Below, in pieces: positions 52,806-62,278 of a stretch of 64,000 bases of DNA (positions are counted from its first letter, which is position 1; the number at the start of each line of letters is the position of its first letter). The position numbers were made by a program, and so were the translations under genes. The stretch is from Streptomyces sp. NBC_00273 (GTDB lineage: Bacteria > Actinomycetota > Actinomycetes > Streptomycetales > Streptomycetaceae). The DNA lies in the NCBI RefSeq assembly GCF_036178145.1, contig NZ_CP108067.1, positions 7,208,501 to 7,272,500 of the forward strand. The letters are read 5' to 3'. The notes below the pieces were generated by a model. That model saw nothing but the letters and a program-made list of their open reading frames with translations. It was not told the DNA's origin and made no database searches.

Positions 52806-52916
52806 TACGAAGCCGCTTAGTGGATCACGCACGGACGCCGAGGCCCGATTTCGGGCCTCGGCGCTAGGCGGGACAGCACTGACAGGGTCTTTATTCGTCC
52901 ACTAGGCGGCTTCGTA
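52806..52916. repeat. 19-bp inverted repeat flanking a terminator hairpin
   Basis: TACGAAGCCGCTTAGTGGA (52806-52824) and the reverse complement of 52898-52916 (TACGAAGCCGCCTAGTGGA) agree in 18 of 19 positions, enclosing 73 bases. The nested hairpin at 52836-52863 is in the middle. The structure is upstream of the transglycosylase promoter and 48 bases after the QueA-like gene's 3' end. Its role is not known. Confidence 0.85.
52836..52863 (-). terminator. Terminator downstream of the QueA-like gene
   Basis: CGCCGAGGCCCGA (52836-52848) and TCGGGCCTCGGCG (52851-52863) form a perfect stem with a two-base (effectively four-base) loop. It lies about 100 bases past the QueA-like stop on the minus strand. 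Confidence 0.7.
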
Positions 52917-52963
52917 AGTGATGTGGGTCCTATGTGCGGGGTCACATGGGGGAGGCGGCCGTT

Positions 52964-54115
52964 TTACCGTGCGTTGCTGTCGCAATGCATATGGTCACGG
53001 TTCTCATCCTTGAGTAGCAGATGGACGTCCCCGAACTCGTGCCAGAGGCAGAGACGGGCCAGTGCCTCGGCATACCCGAGCCGTACGGCGGCCCGCCCCG
53101 CGACCGCCTCCAGCATCAGCAGATGGGACGCCTCGGGCTCGTGCAGCCCGGTCAGCAGCCCGTCCACCACCCGCACCCCGCGCTCCGGAGTCACCACCAG
53201 ATCGGTCCACCCCGCGGCCGGGCGCACCCGCCCCGATGCGTCCGCGGCCGATTCCAGGGCCCGTACCGCCGTGGTCCCCACCGCGATGACCCTCCCTCCG
53301 GCGGCCCTGGCGGCGTTCACCAGACCCGCCGTCGTGGCGGACACCCCGTACCGCTCCGGGTACGGGGGCTCGTGCGCCTCCTGCGAGGCCACCCCCGTGT
53401 GCAGGACCAGCGGGGCGAACTGCACCCCCCGGCTCACCAGCCGCGCCACCAGCTCCGCCGTGAAGGGCCGGCCCGCGCTCGGCATCTCCGCCGAGCCCGC
53501 CCCGTCGGCGGCCGGCACCGCGAACACCGTCTGATAGGCCGAGATCGGCTGGTCCCGCTCCGTGTACGCGTACCGGATCGGCCGCCCGTACGTCCGCAGC
53601 AGCGCCGGCACCCCGCCGGGCGCGGGGGAGGGGCGCGCCCACCACAGCCGGTCCGCGCCCGCCGTCAGGGGCTCCTCCAGGGTGAGGCGGTGCCCGCCCG
53701 GCAGCTCCAGCACCGCACCGGCCGGCCCCCCGGCGCGCGGTCGGGTCGTCCCGCCGCCGGCCGGGGTGCGCAGCTCCACCGCCCAGAGGTCGCCCCGGGG
53801 CCCCGTTCCGGGGTATCCCCCGTCGCCCCGGGTCGAGAAGTGCACCACCAGGTCTTCGCCGCCCAGCCGGGCGTCCACGGCGGCCGCCAGCGTGGTCGAG
53901 GTGTTCACCACCAGTACGTCCCCCGCCCGCAGCAGCCCCGGCAGCTCCCGGAAGGCGTGCAGCGACACCTGCTCGCTGCCCCGGGACACCAGGAGCCGCA
54001 CGGCGTCCCGCCCCAGCCCCGGCCCCCGCTGCTCGGCCGGGATCCGTGCCAACAATTGCGGCGGTATGTCCCTTATGTATAGACCTGCCTCCCGCAGGGC
54101 CCGAGACCGGCTCAC
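52964..54115 (-). CDS. QueA-like S-adenosylmethionine:tRNA ribosyltransferase-isomerase family protein
   Basis: The 383-residue protein has the QueA family landmarks LREAGLYIRDIPP and GDVLVVNTSTTL near the N-terminus, YTERDQPISAYQTVFA in the middle and LVLHTGVAS with HEPPYPERYGVS and a C-terminal LLTGLHEPEASHLLML. QueA makes epoxyqueuosine in tRNA. I see no other queuosine gene in the window, and Streptomyces are generally thought to lack the full pathway, so its true substrate is uncertain. The first twenty codons include rare CTA, ATA, AGG and TTG. The GTG start overlaps the SDR stop. Confidence 0.88.
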   Translation of the reverse strand: MSRSRALREAGLYIRDIPPQLLARIPAEQRGPGLGRDAVRLLVSRGSEQVSLHAFRELPGLLRAGDVLVVNTSTTLAAAVDARLGGEDLVVHFSTRGDGGYPGTGPRGDLWAVELRTPAGGGTTRPRAGGPAGAVLELPGGHRLTLEEPLTAGADRLWWARPSPAPGGVPALLRTYGRPIRYAYTERDQPISAYQTVFAVPAADGAGSAEMPSAGRPFTAELVARLVSRGVQFAPLVLHTGVASQEAHEPPYPERYGVSATTAGLVNAARAAGGRVIAVGTTAVRALESAADASGRVRPAAGWTDLVVTPERGVRVVDGLLTGLHEPEASHLLMLEAVAGRAAVRLGYAEALARLCLWHEFGDVHLLLKDENRDHMHCDSNAR

Positions 54116-54876
54116 CGCCCACCCCCCGTGCCCGCCCCCGCACCCGCCTCCGTGCCCGCTCCCACGCCCGCTCCCGGGCCCGCCTCCGCCAGCTCCCGCG
54201 CCGTGTACCGCCCGCTCGGCAGCTCCCGCTCCACCAGCCGCAGCAGCGCCGGAGCCACCTCCTCCGGCGCCGGTAGCCCCGCCAGGTCCTCGTCCGGCTC
54301 GGCCGCCGCCATCATCCGCGTCCGCATCGACCCCGGATCGGCCCACCACACCCGCAGCTCCGGCTCCTCCACCGCAAGCACGGCCGACATCAGGTCCCCC
54401 GCCGCCTTGGTCGCCCCGTACGCCCCCCACGTCGCGTACGCCACCACCGCCGCGTCCGAGCTGATGTTCAGCACCGCCCCGGCCCGCGCCGCCCGCAACA
54501 GCGGCAGCCCCTCCTGGACCAGCCCCAGCGGCCCCACCACATTGACCTCGAAGGCCTCCCGCAGCCCGTCCAGCGCGTGCTCCGCCAGCGGCACCAACGG
54601 CTCGGCCCCGAGCACCCCCGCGTTGTTCACCAGCAGATCCAGCCCGCCCAGCTCCCGCGCCGCAGCCACCAGCGCCGCCCGGTGCGCCGCCGAGGACACG
54701 TCCCCCGCCACCGCCACCACCCGCGCCCCGGCCGCCCGGGCGGGCCCGGCCGCGGTCTCCTCCAGCGCCGCCGCACCCCGTGCGCTCAGCACCAGGTCCC
54801 AGCCCCGCGCCGCCAGCTCCCCGGCCAACGCCCGGCCCAGCCCCCTGGACGCCCCCGTCACGATCGCCACCGACAT
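54112..54876 (-). CDS. SDR family oxidoreductase coupled to QueA-like gene
   Basis: The 254-residue protein has TGASRGLGRALA (about 7-18), NNAGVLG (about 83), NISSDAAV (about 135) and the catalytic YGATK (about 154). A Gly/Ala/Glu-rich low-complexity tail closes the protein. The stop overlaps the QueA-like start (GTGA) so they are translated together. The substrate is unknown; the constant link in Streptomyces suggests a shared pathway, perhaps nucleoside modification. ATG 54876 has GAGGGTG upstream. Confidence 0.9.
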   Translation of the reverse strand: MSVAIVTGASRGLGRALAGELAARGWDLVLSARGAAALEETAAGPARAAGARVVAVAGDVSSAAHRAALVAAARELGGLDLLVNNAGVLGAEPLVPLAEHALDGLREAFEVNVVGPLGLVQEGLPLLRAARAGAVLNISSDAAVVAYATWGAYGATKAAGDLMSAVLAVEEPELRVWWADPGSMRTRMMAAAEPDEDLAGLPAPEEVAPALLRLVERELPSGRYTARELAEAGPGAGVGAGTEAGAGAGTGGGR

Positions 54877-55033
54877 GACAGCACCCTCGCCTTCCGTCCC
54901 GATCAGCAGATGCCCCCAACCTAGGAACGGCCCACCCTCCGCCGCGTCGGCCACGAGCCCCACCCCCGCAGGTCCCTTGGACCTACGTCCACGGCCCGAT
55001 CCCGCAGGTCACAGCCGCGGGTACGGTGAGCCC

Positions 55034-56182
55034 ATGACCGGTAGCCCCCCGCACGGCGGGCCCCCCAGCGGCCTGGCCGCCGTGAGCACCGCACTGCTCG
55101 CCATGAGCCGCCGCCTGGAGGTCCGCGACGTCCTGCGCACGATCGTCGTGTCCGCCCGCGAACTCCTGGACGCCGAGTACGCGGCCCTGGGCGTCCCGGA
55201 CGACCACGGCGGCTTCGCCCAGTTCGTCGTGGACGGCATCAGCGCGGAGCAGTGGCGGCGCATCGGCCCGCTGCCCCGCCAGCACGGCATCCTCGCCGCG
55301 ATGCTCCACGAGGGAGGCCCCGAGCGCCTGGCCGACGTGCGCAAGGACCCGCGCTTCGAGGGCTGGCCGGCCGCCCACCCGGAGATGTCCGACTTCCTCG
55401 GCATGCCCGTGCGCGACGGCGATGAGACCCTCGGAGCCCTCTTCCTGGCGAACAAGCGCGGCCCCCGCGGGTTCACCGACGAGGACCAGGAACTCCTCTC
55501 CCTCCTCGCCCAGCACGCGGCGATCGCCCTGACCAACGCCCACCTCTACGAGCGCAGCCGCGAGCTCACCATCGCCGAGGAGCGCTCCCGGCTCGCCCAC
55601 GAGCTGCACGACGCCGTCAGCCAGAAGCTCTTCTCGCTCCGCCTCACCGCCCAAGCCGCCGCCACCCTGGTCGACCGGGACCCGGCCCGGGCCAAGGACG
55701 AGCTCCAGCAGGTGGCGGCCCTGGCGGCGGAGGCCGCCGACGAGCTGCGCGCCGCCGTGACCGAGCTGCGCCCGGCCGCCCTGGACGAGGACGGACTGGT
55801 CGCCACCCTCCGTACGCACGTCCACGTGCTCGACCGCGCCCACACCGCGCACGTCACCTTCACCTGTGACGGCGTACGGGCCCTGCCGGCGCCCCAGGAG
55901 GAAGCGCTGCTCCGCGTCGCCCAGGAGGCCCTGCACAACGCCCTGCGCCACTCGGACGGCGACCGCGTCGAGGTCACCCTGGCCCGGACGCCCGCCGGGG
56001 GCGCGGTCCTCAAGGTCCTCGACACCGGCAAGGGCTTCGACCCCCGGACCGTCCGCAGGGCCGGCCGGCACCTGGGCCTGGTCTCCATGCGGGACCGCGC
56101 GAGCGGCGTCGGCGGCCGGCTCACCGTGCACTCGGAGCCCGGTCGGGGCACCACGATCGAGATGGAGGTCCCCGGTGGCTGA
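55034..56182 (+). CDS. GAF-domain sensor histidine kinase (NarL-type partner)
   Basis: The 382-residue cytoplasmic kinase has a GAF domain (about residues 15-170, with [25 protein letters not shown] in parts), a HisKA_3 dimer domain with the phospho-acceptor in [15 protein letters not shown] (about 195) and an HATPase domain with [11 protein letters not shown] and GKGFDP. There are no membrane helices. Actinobacterial DevS-like kinases may bind heme in GAF; no heme ligand was assigned here. TACGGT lies six bases before ATG 55034, suggesting a leaderless start. It overlaps the response regulator gene by eight bases. Confidence 0.92.
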   Translation: MTGSPPHGGPPSGLAAVSTALLAMSRRLEVRDVLRTIVVSARELLDAEYAALGVPDDHGGFAQFVVDGISAEQWRRIGPLPRQHGILAAMLHEGGPERLADVRKDPRFEGWPAAHPEMSDFLGMPVRDGDETLGALFLANKRGPRGFTDEDQELLSLLAQHAAIALTNAHLYERSRELTIAEERSRLAHELHDAVSQKLFSLRLTAQAAATLVDRDPARAKDELQQVAALAAEAADELRAAVTELRPAALDEDGLVATLRTHVHVLDRAHTAHVTFTCDGVRALPAPQEEALLRVAQEALHNALRHSDGDRVEVTLARTPAGGAVLKVLDTGKGFDPRTVRRAGRHLGLVSMRDRASGVGGRLTVHSEPGRGTTIEMEVPGG

Positions 56183-56837
56183 CAGCACCGGCCGGAGCGG
56201 CAGCGGCATTCGAGTACTGCTGGTCGACGACCACCAGGTGGTCCGGCGGGGCCTGCGGACCTTCCTGGAGGTCCAGGAGGACATCGAGGTGGTCGGCGAG
56301 GCCTCCGACGGCGAAGAGGGCATCGCCCGCGCCGAGGAGCTGGGGCCCGACGTGATCCTGATGGACATCAAGATGCCGGGCACCGACGGCATCGAGGCGC
56401 TGCGCAGGTTGCGCGAGCTGGCGAACCCGGCCCGCGTGCTGATCGTCACCAGCTTCACCGAGCAGCGGACCGTGGTCCCCGCCCTGCGGGCCGGCGCGGC
56501 CGGATACGTCTACAAGGACATCGACCCGGAGGCGCTGGCCGGAGCCATCCGCTCCGTCCACGCTGGCCACGTGCTCCTCCAGCCCGAGGTGGCCCTCGCC
56601 CTGCTCTCCCAGGAGGAGCAGGGTTCCCCGGCGGGCCGGCCCGGCTCGCTGACCGACCGCGAACGCGAGGTCCTGGGCCTGATCGCCGACGGCCGCTCCA
56701 ACCGCGAGATCGCCCGGGCCCTGGTCCTCTCCGAGAAGACGGTCAAGACCCACGTCTCGAACATCCTGATGAAGTTGGACCTTTCCGATCGGACCCAGGC
56801 CGCATTGTGGGCGGTCAGACACGGGATCGCCGAGTGA
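56175..56837 (+). CDS. NarL/LuxR-type response regulator
   Basis: The 220-residue protein has a receiver domain (phospho-Asp in [10 protein letters not shown], about residue 63; acid pair in LLVDDHQ) and a C-terminal LuxR helix-turn-helix ([22 protein letters not shown], seen in parts). It is coupled to the kinase by an overlapping GTG start. In Streptomyces this pair lies directly before the chaplin gene chpE, but whether it controls it is not shown by the sequence. Confidence 0.93.
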   Translation: MADSTGRSGSGIRVLLVDDHQVVRRGLRTFLEVQEDIEVVGEASDGEEGIARAEELGPDVILMDIKMPGTDGIEALRRLRELANPARVLIVTSFTEQRTVVPALRAGAAGYVYKDIDPEALAGAIRSVHAGHVLLQPEVALALLSQEEQGSPAGRPGSLTDREREVLGLIADGRSNREIARALVLSEKTVKTHVSNILMKLDLSDRTQAALWAVRHGIAE

Positions 56838-56986
56838 TCAGAGGTAAATCGGATCGTCTCGCTCCGGACTGAGATTCATACGGTCGGGTGTATGTAGCCC
56901 GCATGGCGTATCCCGATCGCGGGCCGGCCGTTCTCCAAGGCGTGTCGCGACGGCTGGTCGCGGCAGACGTACTGGAGGACGAGAAC

Positions 56987-57232
56987 GTGAAGAACTTCAA
57001 GAAGGCCGCAGCCGTCACCATGATCGCGGGCGGCCTCCTCGCCGCCGGCGCCGGTGTCTCCTCGGCGCACGGCGGTGCGTCGGCGGAGGGCGAGGCCCTG
57101 AACTCGCCCGGCGTGGCCTCCGGGAACCAGGTCCAGGTCCCCGTGCACGTCCCCGTGAACGTGGTCGGCAACACCGTCAACGTGATCGGCCTGCTCAACC
57201 CCGCCTTCGGCAACACCGGCGTCAACGCCTGA
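56987..57232 (+). CDS. chpE: Short chaplin, ChpE-type (cysteine-free)
   Basis: The 81-residue pre-protein has a signal peptide (KKAAAVTMIAGGLLAAGAGVSSA) and a single chaplin domain, with SPGVASGNQVQVPVHVPVNV and GNTVNVIGLLNPAFGN. The two cysteines that other short chaplins use for a disulfide are Val and Gly here, as in ChpE of S. coelicolor. Chaplins form amyloid layers on aerial hyphae and spores. GTG 56987 has GGAGGACGAGAAC upstream; the longer frame to 56888 is not used. Confidence 0.94.
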   Translation: MKNFKKAAAVTMIAGGLLAAGAGVSSAHGGASAEGEALNSPGVASGNQVQVPVHVPVNVVGNTVNVIGLLNPAFGNTGVNA

Positions 57233-57247
57233 CCCGCCCCACCCCGG

Positions 57248-57279
57248 CCCCGCTTCCCCCCTCTCCCTGGGAAGCGGGG
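57248..57279 (+). terminator. Terminator after chpE
   Basis: CCCCGCTTCCC (57248-57258) pairs with GGGAAGCGGGG (57269-57279) and is followed by TTT. It starts 16 bases after the chpE stop. Confidence 0.85.
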
Positions 57280-57324
57280 TTTCCCCCTGCCCGGCTCCCT
57301 CTCAGCCCCGGCCGGCCCTCACTC

Positions 57325-57367
57325 AGCCCCGCCGGCGTTTGGGGCGCGGGGTGTGGGGCGGAGCCCC
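57325..57367. repeat. Dispersed intergenic repeat, copy 3
   Basis: In reverse orientation the unit reads GGGGCTCCGCCCC at one end and CGCCGGCGGGGCT at the other, closely matching copy 1 at 672-714. It lies between the chpE terminator and the stop of the gene at 57409. Confidence 0.7.
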
Positions 57368-57408
57368 ACGAAGCCCGGCGCAGCCGGTGCCGCCCGCGCA
57401 GCGCAGGG

Positions 57409-58191
57409 TCACCCCCGCTCGCGCGCCTCAACGGCCGAGTTGTACGCCGCCACGAGCGCCCGCCGAGCGACCCGCTCGACCGGCCGCAGCGCCTCCGCCC
57501 GCGCCGCCATCTCCGAGGCGGCCACCGCGCCCCCGTGCCCGTTCTCGTGCGCGAGCGACACCATCAGGTCCACCCGCTGCGCCAGCGCCAGCACCCGCAC
57601 CGCCCGCGCCGGATACCCCGGCGCCAGCGCCTCCCGTCCGGCCTCCGCCCGCGCCCGGTACGCCGACAGCGCGGCCTCCGCGACCGGCCCGGACCCCGCC
57701 ACGTCCAGCCGGGTCAGCACCTCGGTCGCCTCGCGCAGCGCCTCCGCCAGCTCCCGCTCCGCCTCGCTCAGCGAGGGCACGTCGGCCGGCGGAGCCTCTC
57801 GTACCGGCAGTACGTGCCAGGTCACCGATACGTGGAGGTCCCCGGCCGGCCCGACCTCGGACACCTCCGGCACCAGACCCAGCGCCGCCCCCACCGCGAC
57901 GACGGCCTCCTCCGCCTCCAGCGCCCGCGCATTGAACTCCGGCGGCCCGCTCAGCCCCAGCGGATGCCCCGGCGCCGGCAGCGCCACCCGCAGCCCCGTC
58001 ACCCCCAGGGCCCGCAGCCGGCCGAGCGCCAAGGTGAGACCGACGGGGCCCGTCTCGCCCGGCAGCCCCTCCACCCGGTGCACGGCGTCCTCGCCCACGA
58101 TCGACAACACGGCCTCGTCGGGCGAGACCAGACCGGCCAGCAGTGCGTTCCCCCAGGCGGCCAAGCGCCCTGAACGTGGTTCGAAAAGCAT
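57409..58191 (-). CDS. Conserved actinomycete protein of unknown function
   Basis: The 260-residue protein begins MLFEPRSGRLAAWGNALLAGLVSPDEAV and has a globular N-terminal half followed by an Ala/Glu/Arg-rich helical C-terminal half. No catalytic motif, signal peptide or membrane segment was recognised. Homologues are common in Streptomyces at this position as far as I recall. On the minus strand TAAAGT lies six bases before ATG 58191, with AGGGGG between, so either a leaderless or a very short-leader start is likely. Confidence 0.8.
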   Translation of the reverse strand: MLFEPRSGRLAAWGNALLAGLVSPDEAVLSIVGEDAVHRVEGLPGETGPVGLTLALGRLRALGVTGLRVALPAPGHPLGLSGPPEFNARALEAEEAVVAVGAALGLVPEVSEVGPAGDLHVSVTWHVLPVREAPPADVPSLSEAERELAEALREATEVLTRLDVAGSGPVAEAALSAYRARAEAGREALAPGYPARAVRVLALAQRVDLMVSLAHENGHGGAVAASEMAARAEALRPVERVARRALVAAYNSAVEARERG

Positions 58192-58324
58192 CCCCCTACT
58201 TTACGGATCGGCCCCGGCACCGGGCCCCGGCCCCGGAGCCCTCTCCGAGTGGCGTAGGTTTTCCCCTGGGGCTGCGTCTACCGGCGCACAGAGAACCGTG
58301 ACTGCAAGGGGTGACAACACGCTC

Positions 58325-59119
<795 letters not shown>

Positions 59120-59203
59120 GGGGGCGTCTAGGTCCGCCCCTTACGCCTCTTGCGGGTCCCCGCACCCTGTCCCGACCGCGCCCACCGGACCTACCATGAC
59201 CAT

Positions 59204-59632
59204 GTGGACATCGACGCGTGGGTGTGGTGGCTCATCGGCGCGGTCGGACTGGGCATCCCCCTCGTCCTGACCGCCATGCCGGAGTTCGGCATGTTCGCCG
59301 TCGGCGCGGTCGCGGCCGCCGTCACGGCTGCCGTCGGCGGGGGAGTGGTGGCACAGGTCCTGGTCTTCGTGATCGTGTCGGTCGCGCTCATCGCCGTCGT
59401 CCGACCCATCGCCAACCGGCACCGTACCCAGCGCCCGCAACACCGCAGCGGCATCGACGCGTTGAGGGGCAGATCCGCCGTCGTCCTGGAACGGGTCGAC
59501 GGCAGCGGCGGCCGCATCAAGCTCGCCGGCGAGGTCTGGTCCGCGCGCACCCTCGACGCGGACACCAGCTTCGAACCCGGACAGTCCGTCGACGTGGTGG
59601 AGATCGACGGAGCGACCGCCGTCGTCATGTGA
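59204..59632 (+). CDS. NfeD-like membrane protein
   Basis: The 142-residue protein has two or three hydrophobic helices (about residues 5-70) and a C-terminal OB-like NfeD domain (ALRGRSAVVLERVDGSGGRIKLAGEVWSAR in parts) with DVVEIDGATAVV at the end. NfeD proteins are partners of SPFH proteins. GTG 59204 follows TACCAT by six bases, suggesting a leaderless start; a frame opening at 59150 is less likely. The SPFH gene follows 84 bases downstream. Confidence 0.87.
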   Translation: MDIDAWVWWLIGAVGLGIPLVLTAMPEFGMFAVGAVAAAVTAAVGGGVVAQVLVFVIVSVALIAVVRPIANRHRTQRPQHRSGIDALRGRSAVVLERVDGSGGRIKLAGEVWSARTLDADTSFEPGQSVDVVEIDGATAVVM

Positions 59633-59716
59633 CAACCAGCCTGCTCGCGGCCCCAAGGTCTGCGAGACTCCGATCAACGGGGCAGCACAGACAGCCGGAA
59701 GGGCACGGGGAACCGC

Positions 59717-60703
59717 ATGCAACCGATCATCATCGTCCTGATCATTCTGGTGGTTCTGGTCTTCATCGCACTGGTCAAGACGATCCAGGTGATCCCGCAG
59801 GCCAGCGCCGCCATCGTCGAGCGGTTCGGCCGCTACACCCGCACCCTCAACGCGGGCCTCAACATCGTCGTCCCGTTCATCGACTCGATCCGCAACCGGA
59901 TCGACCTCCGCGAACAGGTCGTTCCGTTCCCGCCGCAGCCCGTCATCACCCAGGACAACCTGGTCGTCAACATCGACACCGTCATCTACTACCAGGTGAC
60001 CGACGCCCGGGCCGCGACCTACGAAGTGGCCAGCTACATCCAGGCCATCGAGCAGCTCACCGTCACCACGCTCCGCAACATCATCGGTGGCATGGACCTG
60101 GAGCGGACCCTCACCTCCCGCGAGGAGATCAACGCGGCCCTGCGCGGCGTCCTCGACGAGGCCACCGGCAAGTGGGGCATCCGCGTCAACCGCGTCGAGC
60201 TCAAGGCCATCGAGCCGCCGACCTCCATCCAGGACTCGATGGAGAAGCAGATGCGCGCCGACCGCGACAAGCGCGCCGCGATCCTCCAGGCCGAAGGTGT
60301 CCGGCAGTCCGAGATCCTGCGCGCCGAGGGTGAGAAGCAGTCCTCCATCCTGCGCGCCGAAGGTGACGCCAAGGCCGCCGCGCTGCGCGCCGAGGGCGAG
60401 GCCCAGGCCATCCGTACGGTCTTCGAGTCCATCCACGCCGGCGACGCCGACCAGAAGCTCCTCGCCTACCAGTACCTCCAGATGCTCCCGAAGATCGCCG
60501 AAGGAGACGCCAACAAGCTCTGGATCGTGCCGAGCGAGATCGGCGACGCCCTCAAGGGCCTCTCCGGCGCCATGGGCAACTTCGGCCCCATGGGCGGCGG
60601 TACGGGCTTCAACCCGGGCGGCACCGGCAAGGACGGCGGCGGCATCCCGGCCGCGCGGGACAAGGACGGCGCGGACCGCCGGGAACAGCCCCCCATCGAC
60701 TGA
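59717..60703 (+). CDS. SPFH/Band 7 (stomatin-like) membrane protein
   Basis: The 328-residue protein has an N-terminal membrane helix (IIIVLIILVVLVFIALVK), a Band 7 domain (about 25-200, with IVERFGRYTRTLNAGLNIVVPF) and a coiled-coil of repeated segments (RAEGEKQSSILRAEGDAKAAALRAEGEA in parts, about 195-225). The C-terminus is Gly/Lys-rich. It matches the stomatin/QmcA group, which builds membrane microdomains. Coupling to NfeD is a frequent gene pairing. Confidence 0.92.
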   Translation: MQPIIIVLIILVVLVFIALVKTIQVIPQASAAIVERFGRYTRTLNAGLNIVVPFIDSIRNRIDLREQVVPFPPQPVITQDNLVVNIDTVIYYQVTDARAATYEVASYIQAIEQLTVTTLRNIIGGMDLERTLTSREEINAALRGVLDEATGKWGIRVNRVELKAIEPPTSIQDSMEKQMRADRDKRAAILQAEGVRQSEILRAEGEKQSSILRAEGDAKAAALRAEGEAQAIRTVFESIHAGDADQKLLAYQYLQMLPKIAEGDANKLWIVPSEIGDALKGLSGAMGNFGPMGGGTGFNPGGTGKDGGGIPAARDKDGADRREQPPID

Positions 60704-60794
60704 CACGGGCCACCCCTTCCTGCATGATCAGTGAGGCCCCTCGACCTTCATGGCGGGGAGGCGACTCACTCATGCAAAGGGGATGGCACCGTCC

Positions 60795-61565
60795 ATGTCC
60801 ATCTGGGAATCACTCGCTGTCTTCGCCGCCGGCATCGGCGCGGGCACGATCAACACCATCGTCGGCTCCGGCACCCTGATCACCTTCCCGGTGCTGCTCG
60901 CCACCGGACTGCCCCCGGTCACCGCCAACGTGTCCAACACCCTCGGCCTGGTGCCCGGTTCGATCAGCGGGGCCATCGGCTACCGCAAGGAGCTCCAGGG
61001 CCAGCGCTCCCGCATCCTGCGGCTCGGCTCCGTGTCCCTCATCGGCGGACTCGCGGGCGCGCTCCTGCTCCTCACCCTGCCGTCCGAGTCCTTCGACACG
61101 ATCGTGCCCGTTCTGATCGCCCTGGCGCTGGTCCTCGTCGTCCTCCAGCCCCGGCTCGCCGCCGCGCTGCGCCGACGCCAGGAAGCCGCCGGAGGCGACA
61201 CCGGCCACCCCGACGGCGGACCGGCGCTGCTCGGCGGCATGCTGCTCTCCAGCGCGTACGGAGGCTACTTCGGCGCCGCCCAGGGCGTGCTCTACCTCGG
61301 CCTGATGGGCCTGCTGCTCCGCGAGGACCTGCAACGCATCAACGCCGTCAAGAACGTCATCGCCGCTCTGGTGAACGGCATCGCGGCCGTCGTCTTCCTC
61401 TTCGTCGCCGAGTTCGACTGGACGGCCGTCGTCCTCATCGCCGTCGGCTCCACGATCGGAGGTCAGATCGGCGCCAAGGTCGGCCGGCGCCTCTCGCCGA
61501 CCGTCCTGCGTGCGGTCATCGTGACGGTCGGCATCCTCGCCATCGTCCAACTGCTCGTCAGCTGA
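60795..61565 (+). CDS. TauE/SafE family membrane permease
   Basis: The 256-residue protein has about eight membrane helices and the family repeat pattern GIGAGTINTIVGSGTLITFPVLLATGLPPVTANVSNTLGLVPG (seen in parts, about 11-53). TauE/SafE proteins move sulfite, sulfoacetate or related anions. ATG 60795 is preferred over the frame opening at 60750 because conserved residues begin there. It converges with the HNH gene. Confidence 0.88.
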   Translation: MSIWESLAVFAAGIGAGTINTIVGSGTLITFPVLLATGLPPVTANVSNTLGLVPGSISGAIGYRKELQGQRSRILRLGSVSLIGGLAGALLLLTLPSESFDTIVPVLIALALVLVVLQPRLAAALRRRQEAAGGDTGHPDGGPALLGGMLLSSAYGGYFGAAQGVLYLGLMGLLLREDLQRINAVKNVIAALVNGIAAVVFLFVAEFDWTAVVLIAVGSTIGGQIGAKVGRRLSPTVLRAVIVTVGILAIVQLLVS

Positions 61566-61625
61566 GCGACGTAGAAGAACTACGCCGCCCAGCGCGACCG
61601 CCTCCACCGAACGCGGGAGATCCGC

Positions 61626-62129
61626 TCAGGCGGAACGCTCCAGCCACTCCGGGAGCGCCTCCCGCCCGGTCACCCCCAGGGCCAGCAGCATCGCATCCGC
61701 CGGCGACGGCACGTAGGGCTTCCGGAGGAGCGGCATCCCCGCCTCCTCCGGAGTCCGCGCCGCCTTGCGGTGGTTGTCCTCGGCACAGGACGCCACCGTG
61801 TTCAGCCAGGTGTCGCCACCCCCCTGGGCCCGCGGCAGCACGTGGTCCACGGTCGTCGCGCGCTTCCCGCAGTACGCGCAACGGTGCTGGTCCCGGACCA
61901 GCACCCCCCTCCGCGACCAGGGAGCATGTCTTCGGAACGGCACCCGGACATACCTGCAGAGCCTGATCACCCGGGGCATCGGAAGATCCATGGTGGCCGC
62001 GCGCACACGCAGCTCGGGGTGCGACTGTTCGACGACGGCCTTGTCCTGGAGCACCAGAACCACAGCACGATTCAGAGTCACTGTCGACAGCGGCTCGAAG
62101 CTCGCATTCAGCACCAGCGTGTCCCGCAT
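61626..62129 (-). CDS. HNH endonuclease family protein
   Basis: The 167-residue protein starts MRDTLVLNASFEPLSTVTLNRAVVL (in parts) and has an HNH domain with CAYCGKRATTVDHVLPRAQGGGDTWLN and a later HRK. The paired cysteines and the DHVLPRAQGG segment are the canonical HNH zinc and catalytic features. The target is unknown; many actinobacterial members of this family are housekeeping nucleases of uncharacterised role. ATG 62129 has GGGAGGTGGG upstream. Confidence 0.9.
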   Translation of the reverse strand: MRDTLVLNASFEPLSTVTLNRAVVLVLQDKAVVEQSHPELRVRAATMDLPMPRVIRLCRYVRVPFRRHAPWSRRGVLVRDQHRCAYCGKRATTVDHVLPRAQGGGDTWLNTVASCAEDNHRKAARTPEEAGMPLLRKPYVPSPADAMLLALGVTGREALPEWLERSA

Positions 62130-62226
62130 CTCGCCCACCTCCCGTGTGCAGGCCCGCGACCACCCTGGCGGCAGGGCCCGCAACCACTCTGGCCGCGCGC
62201 GCCACGCGGGACAACGCAATAAAAAT

Positions 62227-62261
62227 GCCCGGTCCTGGCCTTCTTTAGACCAGGACCGGGC
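62227..62261 (-). terminator. Terminator after PEBP gene, with U-tract
   Basis: GCCCGGTCCTGG (62227-62238) pairs with CCAGGACCGGGC (62250-62261). On the minus strand the stem is followed by ATTTTTATT, a rare clear U-tract for this genome. It ends the PEBP-gene transcript. Confidence 0.9.
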
Positions 62262-62278
62262 GAACGCTCGGGAAACGA

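Noticed and set aside
52682-52963. A ydaO (c-di-AMP) riboswitch ahead of the transglycosylase gene
   Set aside because: Such switches precede many Streptomyces wall-lytic genes, but the consensus core is absent; the leader after the mapped promoter is only about 80 bases.
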